Shown here: positions 1 to 9,154 of the stretch, piece after piece | Layout: the number at the start of each line of letters is the position of its first letter | How positions within the stretch are numbered: the stretch's first letter is position 1 | Source: Spongilla lacustris | Taxonomy: Eukaryota > Porifera > Demospongiae > Spongillida > Spongillidae | DNA length: 64,000 bases | Assembly (NCBI GenBank): GCA_949361645.1 | Contig: OX442427.1 | Coordinates: forward strand, 1,188,206 to 1,252,205 | Direction: 5' to 3' | Made by a program: the position numbers and the translations under genes | Notes under the pieces: model-generated | The model's input: only the letters and a program-made list of their open reading frames with translations | The model's database searches: none | What the model was told of the DNA's origin: nothing

Positions 1-2
1 AA

Positions 3-1795
3 GAAGAGCTTCTTCCTGATGGTAGCCTCAAGTGTTTACCTGTAGGGAATACTTGGACCATGACTGATAAAGGCTATATGACAGATGAATCATGGGATAA
101 AGTGATGGTGCCTTACATTATCAATCAGGCACAACAGCTGCGTAAAGAAAGGGGAAGGCCAGAACAATGGGTGCTTTTAGTGATGGATGGCTTTGGATCT
201 CACTGCTATTCTCCTAACTCACTAGCAAGCCTCCTTGAGGCAAGGGTGAAGGCTGTCAGAATGCCAGCTCACACTTCACATGCCCTGCAGCCATTAGATG
301 TGGCAGTGTTTAAACACTTAAAGGTGTTTCTCCGAGACGTGTTAGATGCAATGGCTTATATTATTCCCAAGGCCTTGAACAAGTATGAACTGGCTAAAGT
401 ATTCAGTGCTGCTTGGAGGCGATCAATGTCTGCACGAGGTGATGATGGAAAGTCACTAGCTCAAATTGGCATGCAGAAGTGTGGGATATTCCCTCTTAAC
501 ATCAATTGGGTAAATGAGAATTCTGAAAAATTTGTCATGGCAGAAACCTACTCCAGTAGTGGGACTAGAATGCGGTGAGTTACATTGAAATGCATGTTAT
601 TGTGTTTGTACGTACATCGTCACTAAATGATACATGGACAGTAATTCTGATGTGGATAAAGGATAAAACAATAATATTAGATAAGATACACAATACAACA
701 CAAATTATTTCATACACAGTACACTATTATATGAACGTAGAGCTACAATGTATATCAGGCTAATGATTATTTTATACTCATAATGACTACAGCCTTGTGC
801 ATGTTTTACTGTAACAAAACACAACCATGCAATTTCAAATCCCCCCCCCCCCCCCCTTTGAGGCAATAGACATTGAAACACACTGTTATTGTGCATGTGT
901 ATGTGCATGTGCATGCAAGAATTAATGATAGTGTGAGTTACTTGTATTTGTTAATCACCCAGCTGTTGATTGTATCCTTTCCAATTCCAGTTCATTGGTC
1001 CAGGTGGCAGCTGAGAATGATATAACCAGTATGCATGAAGCTGTGGACATTTTCACTGCAACAAATCTGCTCGACTGTCCTGAGTTTAAGTCATGTTTGG
1101 AAACCATTGAGCACAAGTACCCTCAGCTAAGTGCAGATGATGTAGTGAATATGCTGACACGAATTACTCTTAAGGAAAACCCTACACATGCAATTGATGG
1201 TATATGTGTAGTTCCGTGGTTCGAAACAAGGTTGAATGAGTATCTGCAGTACTGTGGGTTTCAGCAGTCTGACATGGGCAGTGATGTTGTTGATGGAGAA
1301 AATTCAAACTCTGATGTAGATGATGTTGACATTACTGATGAAGCTGCAAGTTGCCGTCGACTCCATTCCATTGGTGAAAGAATAAGTGCTCCAGTCGATC
1401 TCAATAACCCTGAGAGAATTGCTAAACTGAGAGAGAGAGAGGAGAAGAAAAGAGAAGAAGAAATGGAAAAGGAAAAGAAGAAAGCTGCTAGAGATGCCAA
1501 ACGAAAGGAGCGAGAAGTAAAGGAACGCGAAAAGGAGGCTCAAAAACAGGCACAGATTGAAGCACAAAGTGAATTAGTTGCTTTTTTGATGACCAAAGGG
1601 TTTATTGCTGACAACTTTGAGTCTAGCAAGTTCATTGTTCCAAAAAAGCTCGTGATCAAGTTTATTTCTACAAACAAGATGGGAGGTAATAAGTGGAAAG
1701 AGTGGTTAGTGAGCAATGGTAGACAACCAATCAATCTCAATAGCAAGGATACCACAACTGAGCTCATGTGGGAGTACATCAAGAGTGTTGTTTGA
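3..1795 (+). CDS. Tigger/Jerky-like DDE transposase, 3' part, two exons
   Basis: This is the 3' end of a pogo/Tigger/Jerky-type DDE transposase gene; the reading frame is open from the left window edge. Exon 1 (3-574) carries the second half of a DDE_1 catalytic domain, with the motif LVMDGFGSHC (the catalytic Asp) and, further on, AHTSHALQPLDVAVF, whose Asp sits where this family has its last catalytic acid. A strong donor (GTGAGT, 575-580) and acceptor (TTCCAATTCCAG, ending 990) join exon 1 to exon 2 (991-1795) and keep the frame: CG plus T makes an Arg codon. Exon 2 encodes a helical N-part, an acidic stretch and a highly charged Glu/Lys/Arg coiled coil, ending at TGA 1793-1795. AATAAA hexamers lie at 1913 and 1960. 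No internal stop is visible, so it may be intact or domesticated. The DDE assignment is firm; exon 2 belonging to the same gene is inferred from splice phase. Confidence 0.8.
575..990 (+). other. Phase-2 intron of the transposase gene
   Basis: The intron is bounded by GTGAGT at 575 and a pyrimidine-rich CAG ending at 990. It contains a run of about 16 C (841-856) followed by T. Reading through the donor gives a stop almost at once, and the downstream frame resumes exactly at the acceptor, so removal is needed for one continuous protein. Confidence 0.75.
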
Positions 1796-2620
1796 AAATG
1801 TGTGATGCTTTGTAAGTAGATGTTTATGAGGATGATTGTGAAAATGAGGTTTCGTTAAAAGTTTCCTATTCTATTAACGTATGCGTGTATTAATTAACAA
1901 ACACAAGCAACAAATAAATTGTTGATACTTGAATAAGTGTTGTGTACCGCAAAAATATGAATAAAATTACGTCATTTATGCCTCTGCAGCAACTGCCAAG
2001 GCGATCCTAGGTACCAATTGTATTACAATTTGTTGTACTGGCCATAATCTTGCTGTTTAAATCTGTGCTGTGCAGTTCCCTTCTTGATTCAGAACAAGGT
2101 TTGCATAATACATATTTCGCAGCGTATGATCCGATTTTCAATGTAGTGTGATTGTTTTATCTGTATATAAACCTCTCACCCTTCAAAGATTATTTACAAC
2201 AGTTCACTAGATAGCAAGAAAACGTTTTTCAGTGTTTGGCTGTAACAATAAGCACGATTTTATAATAACCAATGAGCATTAAATGGAATCTCCTCTAAAC
2301 AAACGCTTTTCTCTGGCAGTAAGCGTGATCGTGGCTAAGAAATTGCAGTAAATGGCGCAGCAAGTATTTCAAAACCGTTCTGATACTAAGATAGCATGAG
2401 CATAAATAGCCTCTAAGCAAAGCAAGCATTTGAAGCTATCGATTACCCCCGTTCTATTTAGGCCAATTGTGCTTGCACCCCCGCCCCGCCTAAAATGATT
2501 TTTAAAAATCAGTTCTTACTTTGTTTGAGCGGATCGATTTGAGTATTTAACGACGTCAGTTTGTCGGTCTTTATATAAGGAATGTACATATAGATTCTTC
2601 CGAAGTGAGACATTTTAGTT
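1796..2620. other. Gene-free spacer
   Basis: AT-rich 3' flank with polyadenylation hexamers at 1913 and 1960. I see no supported gene. It should hold the missing 3' half and LTR of the adjacent minus-strand BEL/Pao element, but I recognise neither. Confidence 0.5.
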
Positions 2621-5600
2621 TTAAAGATAAGAGCGGATTTTTAAAAACCGCGTTCTAATTTGGCAGTTTACCTTACTTTGACTACAAAACTGTTGTTCTT
2701 CATGATCGATTCTCGCCTGTAATGCAGCTGAACTGGAAACGAACTTCCTCAAATTAAATCCTCCTGTAGCTAGCCTGTATTTAGACTTGCTGTACAGCTT
2801 GTATGCTTCAACATCATCATTTGCTCCATATGTTATGTCATCCACATACAGGGATCTTGTGAAGGTGTCAACAAATGATGGATCCTCCTTTCTGTATTTC
2901 TCAATGTGATGTTTAAGTGTTGCATTTAATAGAAATGCACTCGCTGACACACCAAACATTACACGCGTGAATCGAAGTATAACTACTCGTGGCAAATCCT
3001 TGGTGATATCTTGTATCCAAAGAAAACGTAGTACGTCTCTATCCTGTGCCGCTACTGAGACCATAAGGAAAGCCTTTTCAATGTCTCCGATCAATGCAGT
3101 GCTATGTATCCGAAAACGAAGAAGAATCTCAAGAATACTTTGCCCAAAGTTCGGACCTGTATACAAACAATCATTTAAGGATGGACCACCCGACCTAGCA
3201 GATGCATCGTACACAATTCTTAGTTTTGTTGTGCTTTTGTCTCTTCGGATGATGGGATGATGTGGGATGTAGTGAGTTCGCCCAATTTCACTGTTCCAGG
3301 GTTCCTCAACAACTCAACAATGCCATTGTTGATTTGTTCTCTAATGACTGTGTCATATTCTTTGAGGACTTGTGGATCTTGCTTGAGACGCCTCAGTAGG
3401 CCTCGCAATCTTGTTTCACTAAGCTCATAATTGTCAGGGAGTATTGTGTGTTCATCCTTCCAAGGTAGACGCACCTCATACCGTGTATTGTTGAAGATAA
3501 TTCCTTCCATAAATTTCTCATACACAGAAGGCTCGTCTGAGACAATACCCAAAGACTCAAGATCCCAGAATCTTTTCAATACGCTGTCTAGATTGGTATC
3601 ATTGCACTGGTTGGAAGACACATTCAGATGAAGCACGTGAGATGACTGAACAAGATTTATGGTAGTACTATCATTGACGGTTCCTTCTGCAGGTCCAGAC
3701 AAAACCCATCCAAATCTTGTTTCGATAGCAGTTGGACCGCTAACTCCACGCAGGATGTTTCCGGTCACCACTTGCCAATACTGATCAGATCCTATCAGGA
3801 CGTTAATCTCCATATTATCACTACTGTGATGAACAGGATCCGCCAGTTCCAGGTTTGACAGGTGTGGATAACGCTCGACTGCATATGAAATTGGTTGTCC
3901 TGATAGAGGCTCACAAATCAGAGGAACTGTCAAAAACTGTAACTCCAGCAGGCTTTTGTTCTTTGTTCTCACAGCTACCCTAACAACATCGCAGGAACGC
4001 CGACATTCAACTGTTGAACCAAACGTTTTGATTAACATGTTTTCAGTGCATTGAGAATCCAAAGACAGAGCTTCCTTCACAGATAGTGCCAGGTAGGACC
4101 GTTGGCTGCCGGTGTCAAGAATCATTCTAACTGGAACGGAGCGTGATGGTACTTGAGGGTGATGCATTACAGTTCGTGCAGTTTGGAGTAGCACCGAAGT
4201 CCGGCCATCTACAAACATTGACACCACTGATGGTCGAGTATTCTTTGAACCACCATCAATTCCACCTTGCACTCCCCTTGTACCATTTTCACGCCCAGAC
4301 ACAGACAAAGGTGTAGGAGTGGCAACTTGACAAGGGATCGAAGGATCTTTATTGCATACGCTACTGTGATGTCTGCCCTGGCATGTGGAGCATTTGGCAC
4401 CAGATCGACAGTCTCTGCTCTTATGGAATTTCTTTAAGCACAAGAAGCATCTTCCTGCTTTCATAAGTATCTGTCGCCTAGTATCAACACTGGTCACTAT
4501 TCGACATGAATTTGCTGAATGGGACTGGCCACAATATACACATGCCGTGCTGAGCTCACTGGACAATAGCGCCGCCGCAGTGTGAAGTTCCTTAGATGCC
4601 TTCTTGGGCGCTCCTGATGAAGGCAGCGTAATTCCAGCACTAACACCTGCTCTTTCTCTGGCATCGATTTCATGCTCAATGACTTTCATGACTTCTTCCA
4701 AGTTCCACTTGTCATCCTTAATCTTGCGACTGACAACAAGCCTGAGATCCTGTGGAAGCTTGCTCATCATGATGGATGACAATAAGCAGCCATATGATGA
4801 AGATGAAACCCCTAAAGACTTTAAACTTCGCACATTGGATTCCACTTGATCACATAACCCTCGCAAACTCTTGATATTGTATGATGTGACAGGTTCAAGG
4901 TTCAGGAGTTGATCCATGTGCTTGTTTACTATTTGCTGCGGATTTCCAAATCTTTTCTTCAGCAAAGCTACTGCCTCTTCATAGTTCAACGAGGTCACGG
5001 ATAATCCTGCAATGGTTTCTGCTGCAGTCTTCTCAACAAGAGATGTCAAGTAATTAAACTTGTCGACAGCACTGAGCTCTGGATTGAGGTGGATAGTAGA
5101 CTCATAGGAGTCCCAAAACGTTATCCAATTCGTTATGTCCCCATTGAATTTCCTCAGTGTCAACTTTGGTAATTTGATTCTTGGTCGAGTGTTGTGTCCA
5201 TAGTTGCTTTGAGACTCACAAGCTTCAATAGATAGGTTCGTTGGAGAGGCAATCATTTCACGATTTACTTGCGAGTATCCTGCTACTTCAGCCCATGGTT
5301 CAGCTTTAAATTCAGATCTAGTAGAAGTACCACGAATCGCTGAGCGGCTGGTCTGTTCACTTCCATTTGCGATTACCTGCTCTTGTCCGAACATTCCTGA
5401 TTGACGGCTTTCTGATTGTCGCCCACCCGGAGACGATGGACGGTTTTCTGGTTGACGCACACCCGGAGACAATGGACGGTTTTCTGGTTGACGCACACCC
5501 GGAGACGAAGGACGGTTTTCTGGTTGACGCACACCCGGAGACGAAGGACGGCTTTTCGACTCTTTCAGCACTCTTTCAAGGTCTATCAACGCCAGCTGTA

Positions 5601-5862
5601 ACCTTTCTGCATATTCGTCAGCCTTTTGAATCTCCTCCACTACGTCGTCATCTGCAACAGTCAGTTCCAGTATTTCACTGTCCAACGTACGGAGTACTTG
5701 TAATTTCTCCTTTAGCGCGTTGTCTTGTTGCCTTGCCTTGGATAGTTTGCGTTCCGGGTCGTCTGAACCCTCCATATTTTCATACACTTGGGAAATAATG
5801 CGACTTACCGACGCTCTGTGGCCTGCACGCACTCGTCGTTTTCGCGAGAGCTGCTCCTCCAT
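2621..5862 (-). pseudogene. BEL/Pao retrotransposon gag-pol, 3' truncated and frameshifted
   Basis: This reads from ATG 5862 leftwards. The order is an N-terminal coiled coil, a tandem Pro/Ser repeat, a DUF1759-type gag region, a CCHC-like zinc cluster, a DUF1758-type retropepsin domain (MILDTGSQRSYL, with the DTG catalytic triplet), and the start of a Pao-type reverse transcriptase with the YVDD active-site motif near 2840. The frame breaks once near 3300, where the conserved RT lead-in continues in another frame down to 2621. RNase H and integrase are absent, so the copy cannot be autonomous. This is an old inactive element, not a host gene. The family call rests on gag/protease/RT order and the DUF1758-RT spacing, which are diagnostic of BEL/Pao. 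Confidence 0.88.
5402..5552 (-). repeat. 36-bp in-frame minisatellite inside BEL/Pao gag
   Basis: Roughly four copies of a 36-bp unit encode a 12-residue Pro/Ser/Arg motif of the form NRPSSPGVRQPE. Period 36 keeps the frame, so copy-number change would lengthen a disordered linker without breaking the protein. Confidence 0.85.
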
Positions 5863-5879
5863 TTCCGCTCGACCCTGAA

Positions 5880-5898
5880 GTCCCGGCTCGAAGGATCA
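5880..5898 (-). other. Possible BEL/Pao primer-binding site
   Basis: About 20 bp upstream of the gag ATG, the minus strand reads TGATCCTTCGAGCCGGGA. This resembles the TGG-starting primer-binding sites of BEL/Pao elements with one change in the leading triplet. If right, the 5' LTR begins just to the right. I could not define that LTR because no second copy is visible. Confidence 0.4.
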
Positions 5899-6581
5899 TG
5901 TACGAAATCAAACAAATCTGCCGGTCCCTCAGAGCGACGTTCTACGAGAGCGCGCGTGCCTCACAATTCCTTTCCCACAATGTATAATTAATAATCAAAT
6001 ACAATAACAGATCACGTGAGCAAAATTACTTAACGTCGTCAATGTTCCGTACACTCCTTATCCGGCTCGAATTCCGCGATTTTTCCATACACGCAGTACA
6101 ATCTTCCGTGCCGTTATATCAATTGGCCACACCTATCACATCCATTGAACCAAATCAGGTTAAGCGTTAATTTCAATTCATCGCTGCTGGTTTTGCAAGT
6201 ATCTCACGATTCTGGCGATCATATGTGGGATCTCAGTGACGTCCTTTGGCTGGGAGCTCCCATGTAAATTCGAAGCGTAACAAAAATAGATACAAAAACG
6301 TTTTTGAAGTGTAATTTTAGCAGGGGGTACCACCCCCTACGCCCCCTTTTTTGATCCCTCATATCTTTTTTTCTTTTAAGTCCGATTCTTATTCTAAAAG
6401 CAGTTTCATAATTCTCTCTTTAAGCTCTACAATATTGGACGATGGGGTCCGTACAGTTTTTCTTGTCCCCTCCTCCCCTCGACCTCTACTATATATTTTT
6501 TTAATTTCAGGACCATCCATCAGGTTCCCAGACTACACCGGATATGTATGGTAAAGCAAATAACTTACTGTCGGATTTGGA
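5899..6581. other. Gene-free spacer, possible degraded BEL/Pao LTR
   Basis: I see no supported coding region. By position, part of it may be the 5' LTR of the BEL/Pao copy. It contains a CACGTG E-box core (about 6013) and a C-rich stretch followed by a T run near 6330-6375. Confidence 0.35.
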
Positions 6582-6641
6582 ATTTAAGCTTAATTTATTA
6601 AGGTGTGGCTGCAGCCACACCTTAATAAATTAAGCTTAAAT
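6582..6641. repeat. Perfect 60-bp palindrome
   Basis: Two 30-bp arms, 6582-6611 and 6612-6641, are exact reverse complements with no spacer, centred on CTGCAG and containing AAGCTTAATTTATTAAGG in the left arm. The first base outside each arm no longer pairs. It ends 34 bp before the start codon of the next gene, so it lies in that gene's promoter or 5' UTR. It could extrude as a cruciform, or form a hairpin if transcribed. Confidence 0.95.
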
Positions 6642-6675
6642 ACCGACTCAGATATAACTTGTCTTCTCATCTGCA

Positions 6676-7614
6676 ATGCCTCGCGGCGGAGGTCATGGAG
6701 GTGGCGGTCATAAAGGCGGAGGTCATCATGGAGGCGGAGGTCATCATGGAGGCGGAGGTCATCATGGAGGCGGAGGTCATCGTGGAGGCGGAGGTCATCG
6801 TGGAGGCGGAGGTCATCGTGGAGGCGGACCGCATCATGCTCACGTTGGCGGGCATATTGGCGGCGGACCGCATCATGTTCACGTTGGCGGGCATATTGGC
6901 GGACCGCATCATGCTCACGTTGGTGCACATATTGGCGGTGGGCATTTTCCGCATCACCATCATCCTGTTTACGCTGCCCCGAGTCCGAGACGATACAACA
7001 TTCAAGGAGAAAACGACCCGTTTTTCTGTAAGCTATATAGTCTATATATATCCATTCGTTCTGCATGCATAACCCCCCCCCCCCCCCCTTCCCTTCCCCT
7101 CCAAGGCTGCTGTTGGGATACTCCTACAAGCACAGCTACCACCGGCGTGACAGTTGTTCAGCCAGGAGTCGTCTACAACCAACCAACCCCTGCGACAGTT
7201 GTTCAGCCAGGAGTCGCCTACAACCAACCAACCCCTGCGACAGTCACTTCCGCAGCAGGTCCTTACCCGCAAGCAGCTCCTTACCCAGCACAAGCAGTTC
7301 CTTACCCAGCACAAGCAGCTCCTTACCCGCAAGCAGCTCCTTACCCAGCACAAGCAGCTCCTTACCCAGCACAAGCAGCTCTTTACCCGCAAGCAGCTCC
7401 TTACCCAGCACAAGCAGCTCCTTACCCGCAAACAGCTCCTTACCCGCAAACAGCTCCTTACCCGCAAACAGCTCCTTACCCAGCACAAGCAGCTCCTTAC
7501 CCACAAGCAGATCCTTTCCCGCAAGCAGCTCCTTGCCCGCAAGCAGATCCTTTCCCGCAAGCAGCTCCTTGCCCGCAAGCAGCTCCTTACCCGCAAGCAG
7601 CTCCTTACCCGTAA
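6676..7614 (+). CDS. Gly/His-rich protein with Pro/Tyr/Gln/Ala repeats, probable 78-bp intron
   Basis: The protein family is not one I can name. The N-terminal 100 residues are built of GGGGHH and PHHAHVGGHIGG repeats, a composition typical of metal-binding or low-complexity structural segments. The C-terminal half repeats PYPQAA and PYPAQAA units (18 and 21 bp). A donor GTAAGC (7028) and a polypyrimidine tract ending in CCAAG (7105) mark a likely 78-bp intron. Being divisible by three, it leaves the frame open if retained, which would add a poly-Pro stretch. Removing it gives about 286 residues. The ATG at 6676 is chosen because the downstream paralogue at 27898 starts with the same MP(R/H)GGGHGGGGH motif. 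Unlike that paralogue, it lacks the central membrane domain. No signal peptide is evident. Confidence 0.72.
   Translation: MPRGGGHGGGGHKGGGHHGGGGHHGGGGHHGGGGHRGGGGHRGGGGHRGGGPHHAHVGGHIGGGPHHVHVGGHIGGPHHAHVGAHIGGGHFPHHHHPVYAAPSPRRYNIQGENDPFFCKLYSLYISIRSACITPPPPPSLPLQGCCWDTPTSTATTGVTVVQPGVVYNQPTPATVVQPGVAYNQPTPATVTSAAGPYPQAAPYPAQAVPYPAQAAPYPQAAPYPAQAAPYPAQAALYPQAAPYPAQAAPYPQTAPYPQTAPYPQTAPYPAQAAPYPQADPFPQAAPCPQADPFPQAAPCPQAAPYPQAAPYP
7255..7611 (+). repeat. 18/21-bp coding minisatellite
   Basis: Mixed CCTTACCCGCAAGCAGCT (18 bp) and CCTTACCCAGCACAAGCAGCT-type (21 bp) units encode PYPQAA and PYPAQAA. All unit lengths are multiples of three. Later units drift to PCPQAA and PFPQAD. Confidence 0.9.
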
Positions 7615-8929
7615 CCATCAGGCTTCTTATACGTACAACAAAAGATTATAATTAATCATAAGTTGTGTGTTTTGCATGTTAGTGTTAACATAGACATTTT
7701 CGGCGAATTATTAAAAGGGGGTGTAAGCGAGGGGAGGGGGTGGGGGGTGGGCAAGAAATATATAAACACCCATCCTCAGATTTCCTAATAGAGGGGTACC
7801 CACCACCGTACGCCCCCCCCCCCCCCCCCCCCCCTTTTTTTTTCTATATAGAACTGCTGAGCTAGAGAAGGTTTAATTAAACGTTGACCTGCAATGAATG
7901 CACAAGTAACATACTATATATGATGTTAAAGATTTCGATTGTCACTGTGGGTCATATGTAACGTGGCTGGCTTGCTGCGATGACGAATTAAGCGTGGCGC
8001 GCGAAGAGCGCAGTACGTAGTACGGCGCCGAAGGATGAGCGTGATCATTTTTTTTAGTGCGACCCGTTTGGTGCAATGAAGGGTGTCTGGACGGCACCGC
8101 GGGTGCAATTTGACCCCAGATTCGGCGTCGGCATAGTCGGCGCATCGCGCCTTAGAGACCCTAAACCCTAAGCCTTAAAGCCCTAATCTTTACCTGCATT
8201 CGCATGCCTTCGGGGTGCTACGTTATGTTTTTTTTTTTTTTTTCTCTTCCACTGCCTTGGCAACACATATTGGTTAGCGTACGTTTCGAGCGAAGCCACT
8301 GGGCTTAGGTTCATATTGGTTAGTGTGTGTGTGCAAGTGAAGCCGCTGGACTTAGGTTCATATTGGTTAGCGTGCGTTGCAAGCCAAGCCGCTGGGCTTA
8401 GGTTAGGTTTAGGGTTAGGTTATAGGTTGGTAAATAGACAAGCTCACGTACGTTAATCATCCATTGAGCTAATTATTCATAGGCCTTCTCTCCTGATAAC
8501 AACATTGTGAAGGACTGCATGGGAAACAGCCCTTCTGGAGCTCAATGGCCTGAATACCCTGAATATAGGTGTTGATTGGTTCCTTTCGCAGGAGGCCCAG
8601 CACCGTCGAGGAGTCTGGAAGGCTACTTCTTTTATGTGCATTGTTTGACTGGCCGCAGGGCTATACAGACGTTAGGTGTATAAAAGAACATGTATTGGTG
8701 TGTGTGACAGCTTTTGTTGTGCTTGAGTTGGATAAGTTGAGAAGTATTCAGCTGTGCTATTGCGCTGGCCGTGCGTACTTGTACTGGGCTTACCCTGGAC
8801 CGTGACAAACATGTTATTTTTTTCTCGGCCAAATAAGGCCAACAAATTATAATATTCCAAGCTAATTACCTCGCCGGTACGGTACGGTAACTGTTAAACA
8901 CGTAATCGTAATAAAAATATATATAATAG
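7615..8929. other. Gene-free spacer with poly-C and telomere-like tracts
   Basis: No supported gene. It contains a C-run of about 28 nt near 7807-7834, a T-run near 8228-8243, CCCTAAACCCTAAG-type sequence near 8158-8190 and TTAGGTTAGGTTTAGGGTTAGG-like sequence at 8398-8420, plus the 46-bp repeats listed separately. Confidence 0.6.
8266..8404 (+). repeat. Three ~46-bp tandem units ending in telomere-like sequence
   Basis: Units at about 8266-8311, 8312-8358 and 8359-8404 each start CATATTGGTTAG and end in GCTGGGCTTAGGTT. The last runs into TTAGG/TTTAGGG repeats. A reverse-complement relative (CCCTAACCCTAACCCAGCGG followed by CTTCGCTTG) is at about 17752-17780. Confidence 0.8.
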
Positions 8930-9064
8930 TGTAACGGGTATTGGAAACTGTATAATTGCTATGTGTGCATGCGTATGATTACATATATAGGTGTCTGTAG
9001 TGAGTATTCGTGTCAGTCTTTGTAACCTTGCTGCTATATAGATGGAATGGATGAGGCCGCTACA
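8930..9064 (+). repeat. 5' LTR of the Gypsy element
   Basis: 135 bp, TG...CA ends, matching 13939-14073 base for base as far as I can read. It is short for an LTR but has CATATATAG and CTATATAG stretches that could serve as TATA-like elements. Confidence 0.95.
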
Positions 9065-9066
9065 AA

Positions 9067-9084
9067 TGGTGTCAGAAGTGGGAT
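9067..9084 (+). other. Primer-binding site
   Basis: TGGTGTCAGAAGTGGGAT lies 2 bp inside the 5' LTR. The leading TGG complements a tRNA 3' CCA, and this sequence is commonly seen as the primer-binding site of animal Gypsy elements. I did not identify the tRNA. Confidence 0.75.
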
Positions 9085-9154
9085 CACGTCCCTGGGTAGT
9101 GAGGACGTGCAAAGTCATCCCACAGGAGGCGAGGTCACTCCTCGCGCGGTCCGA

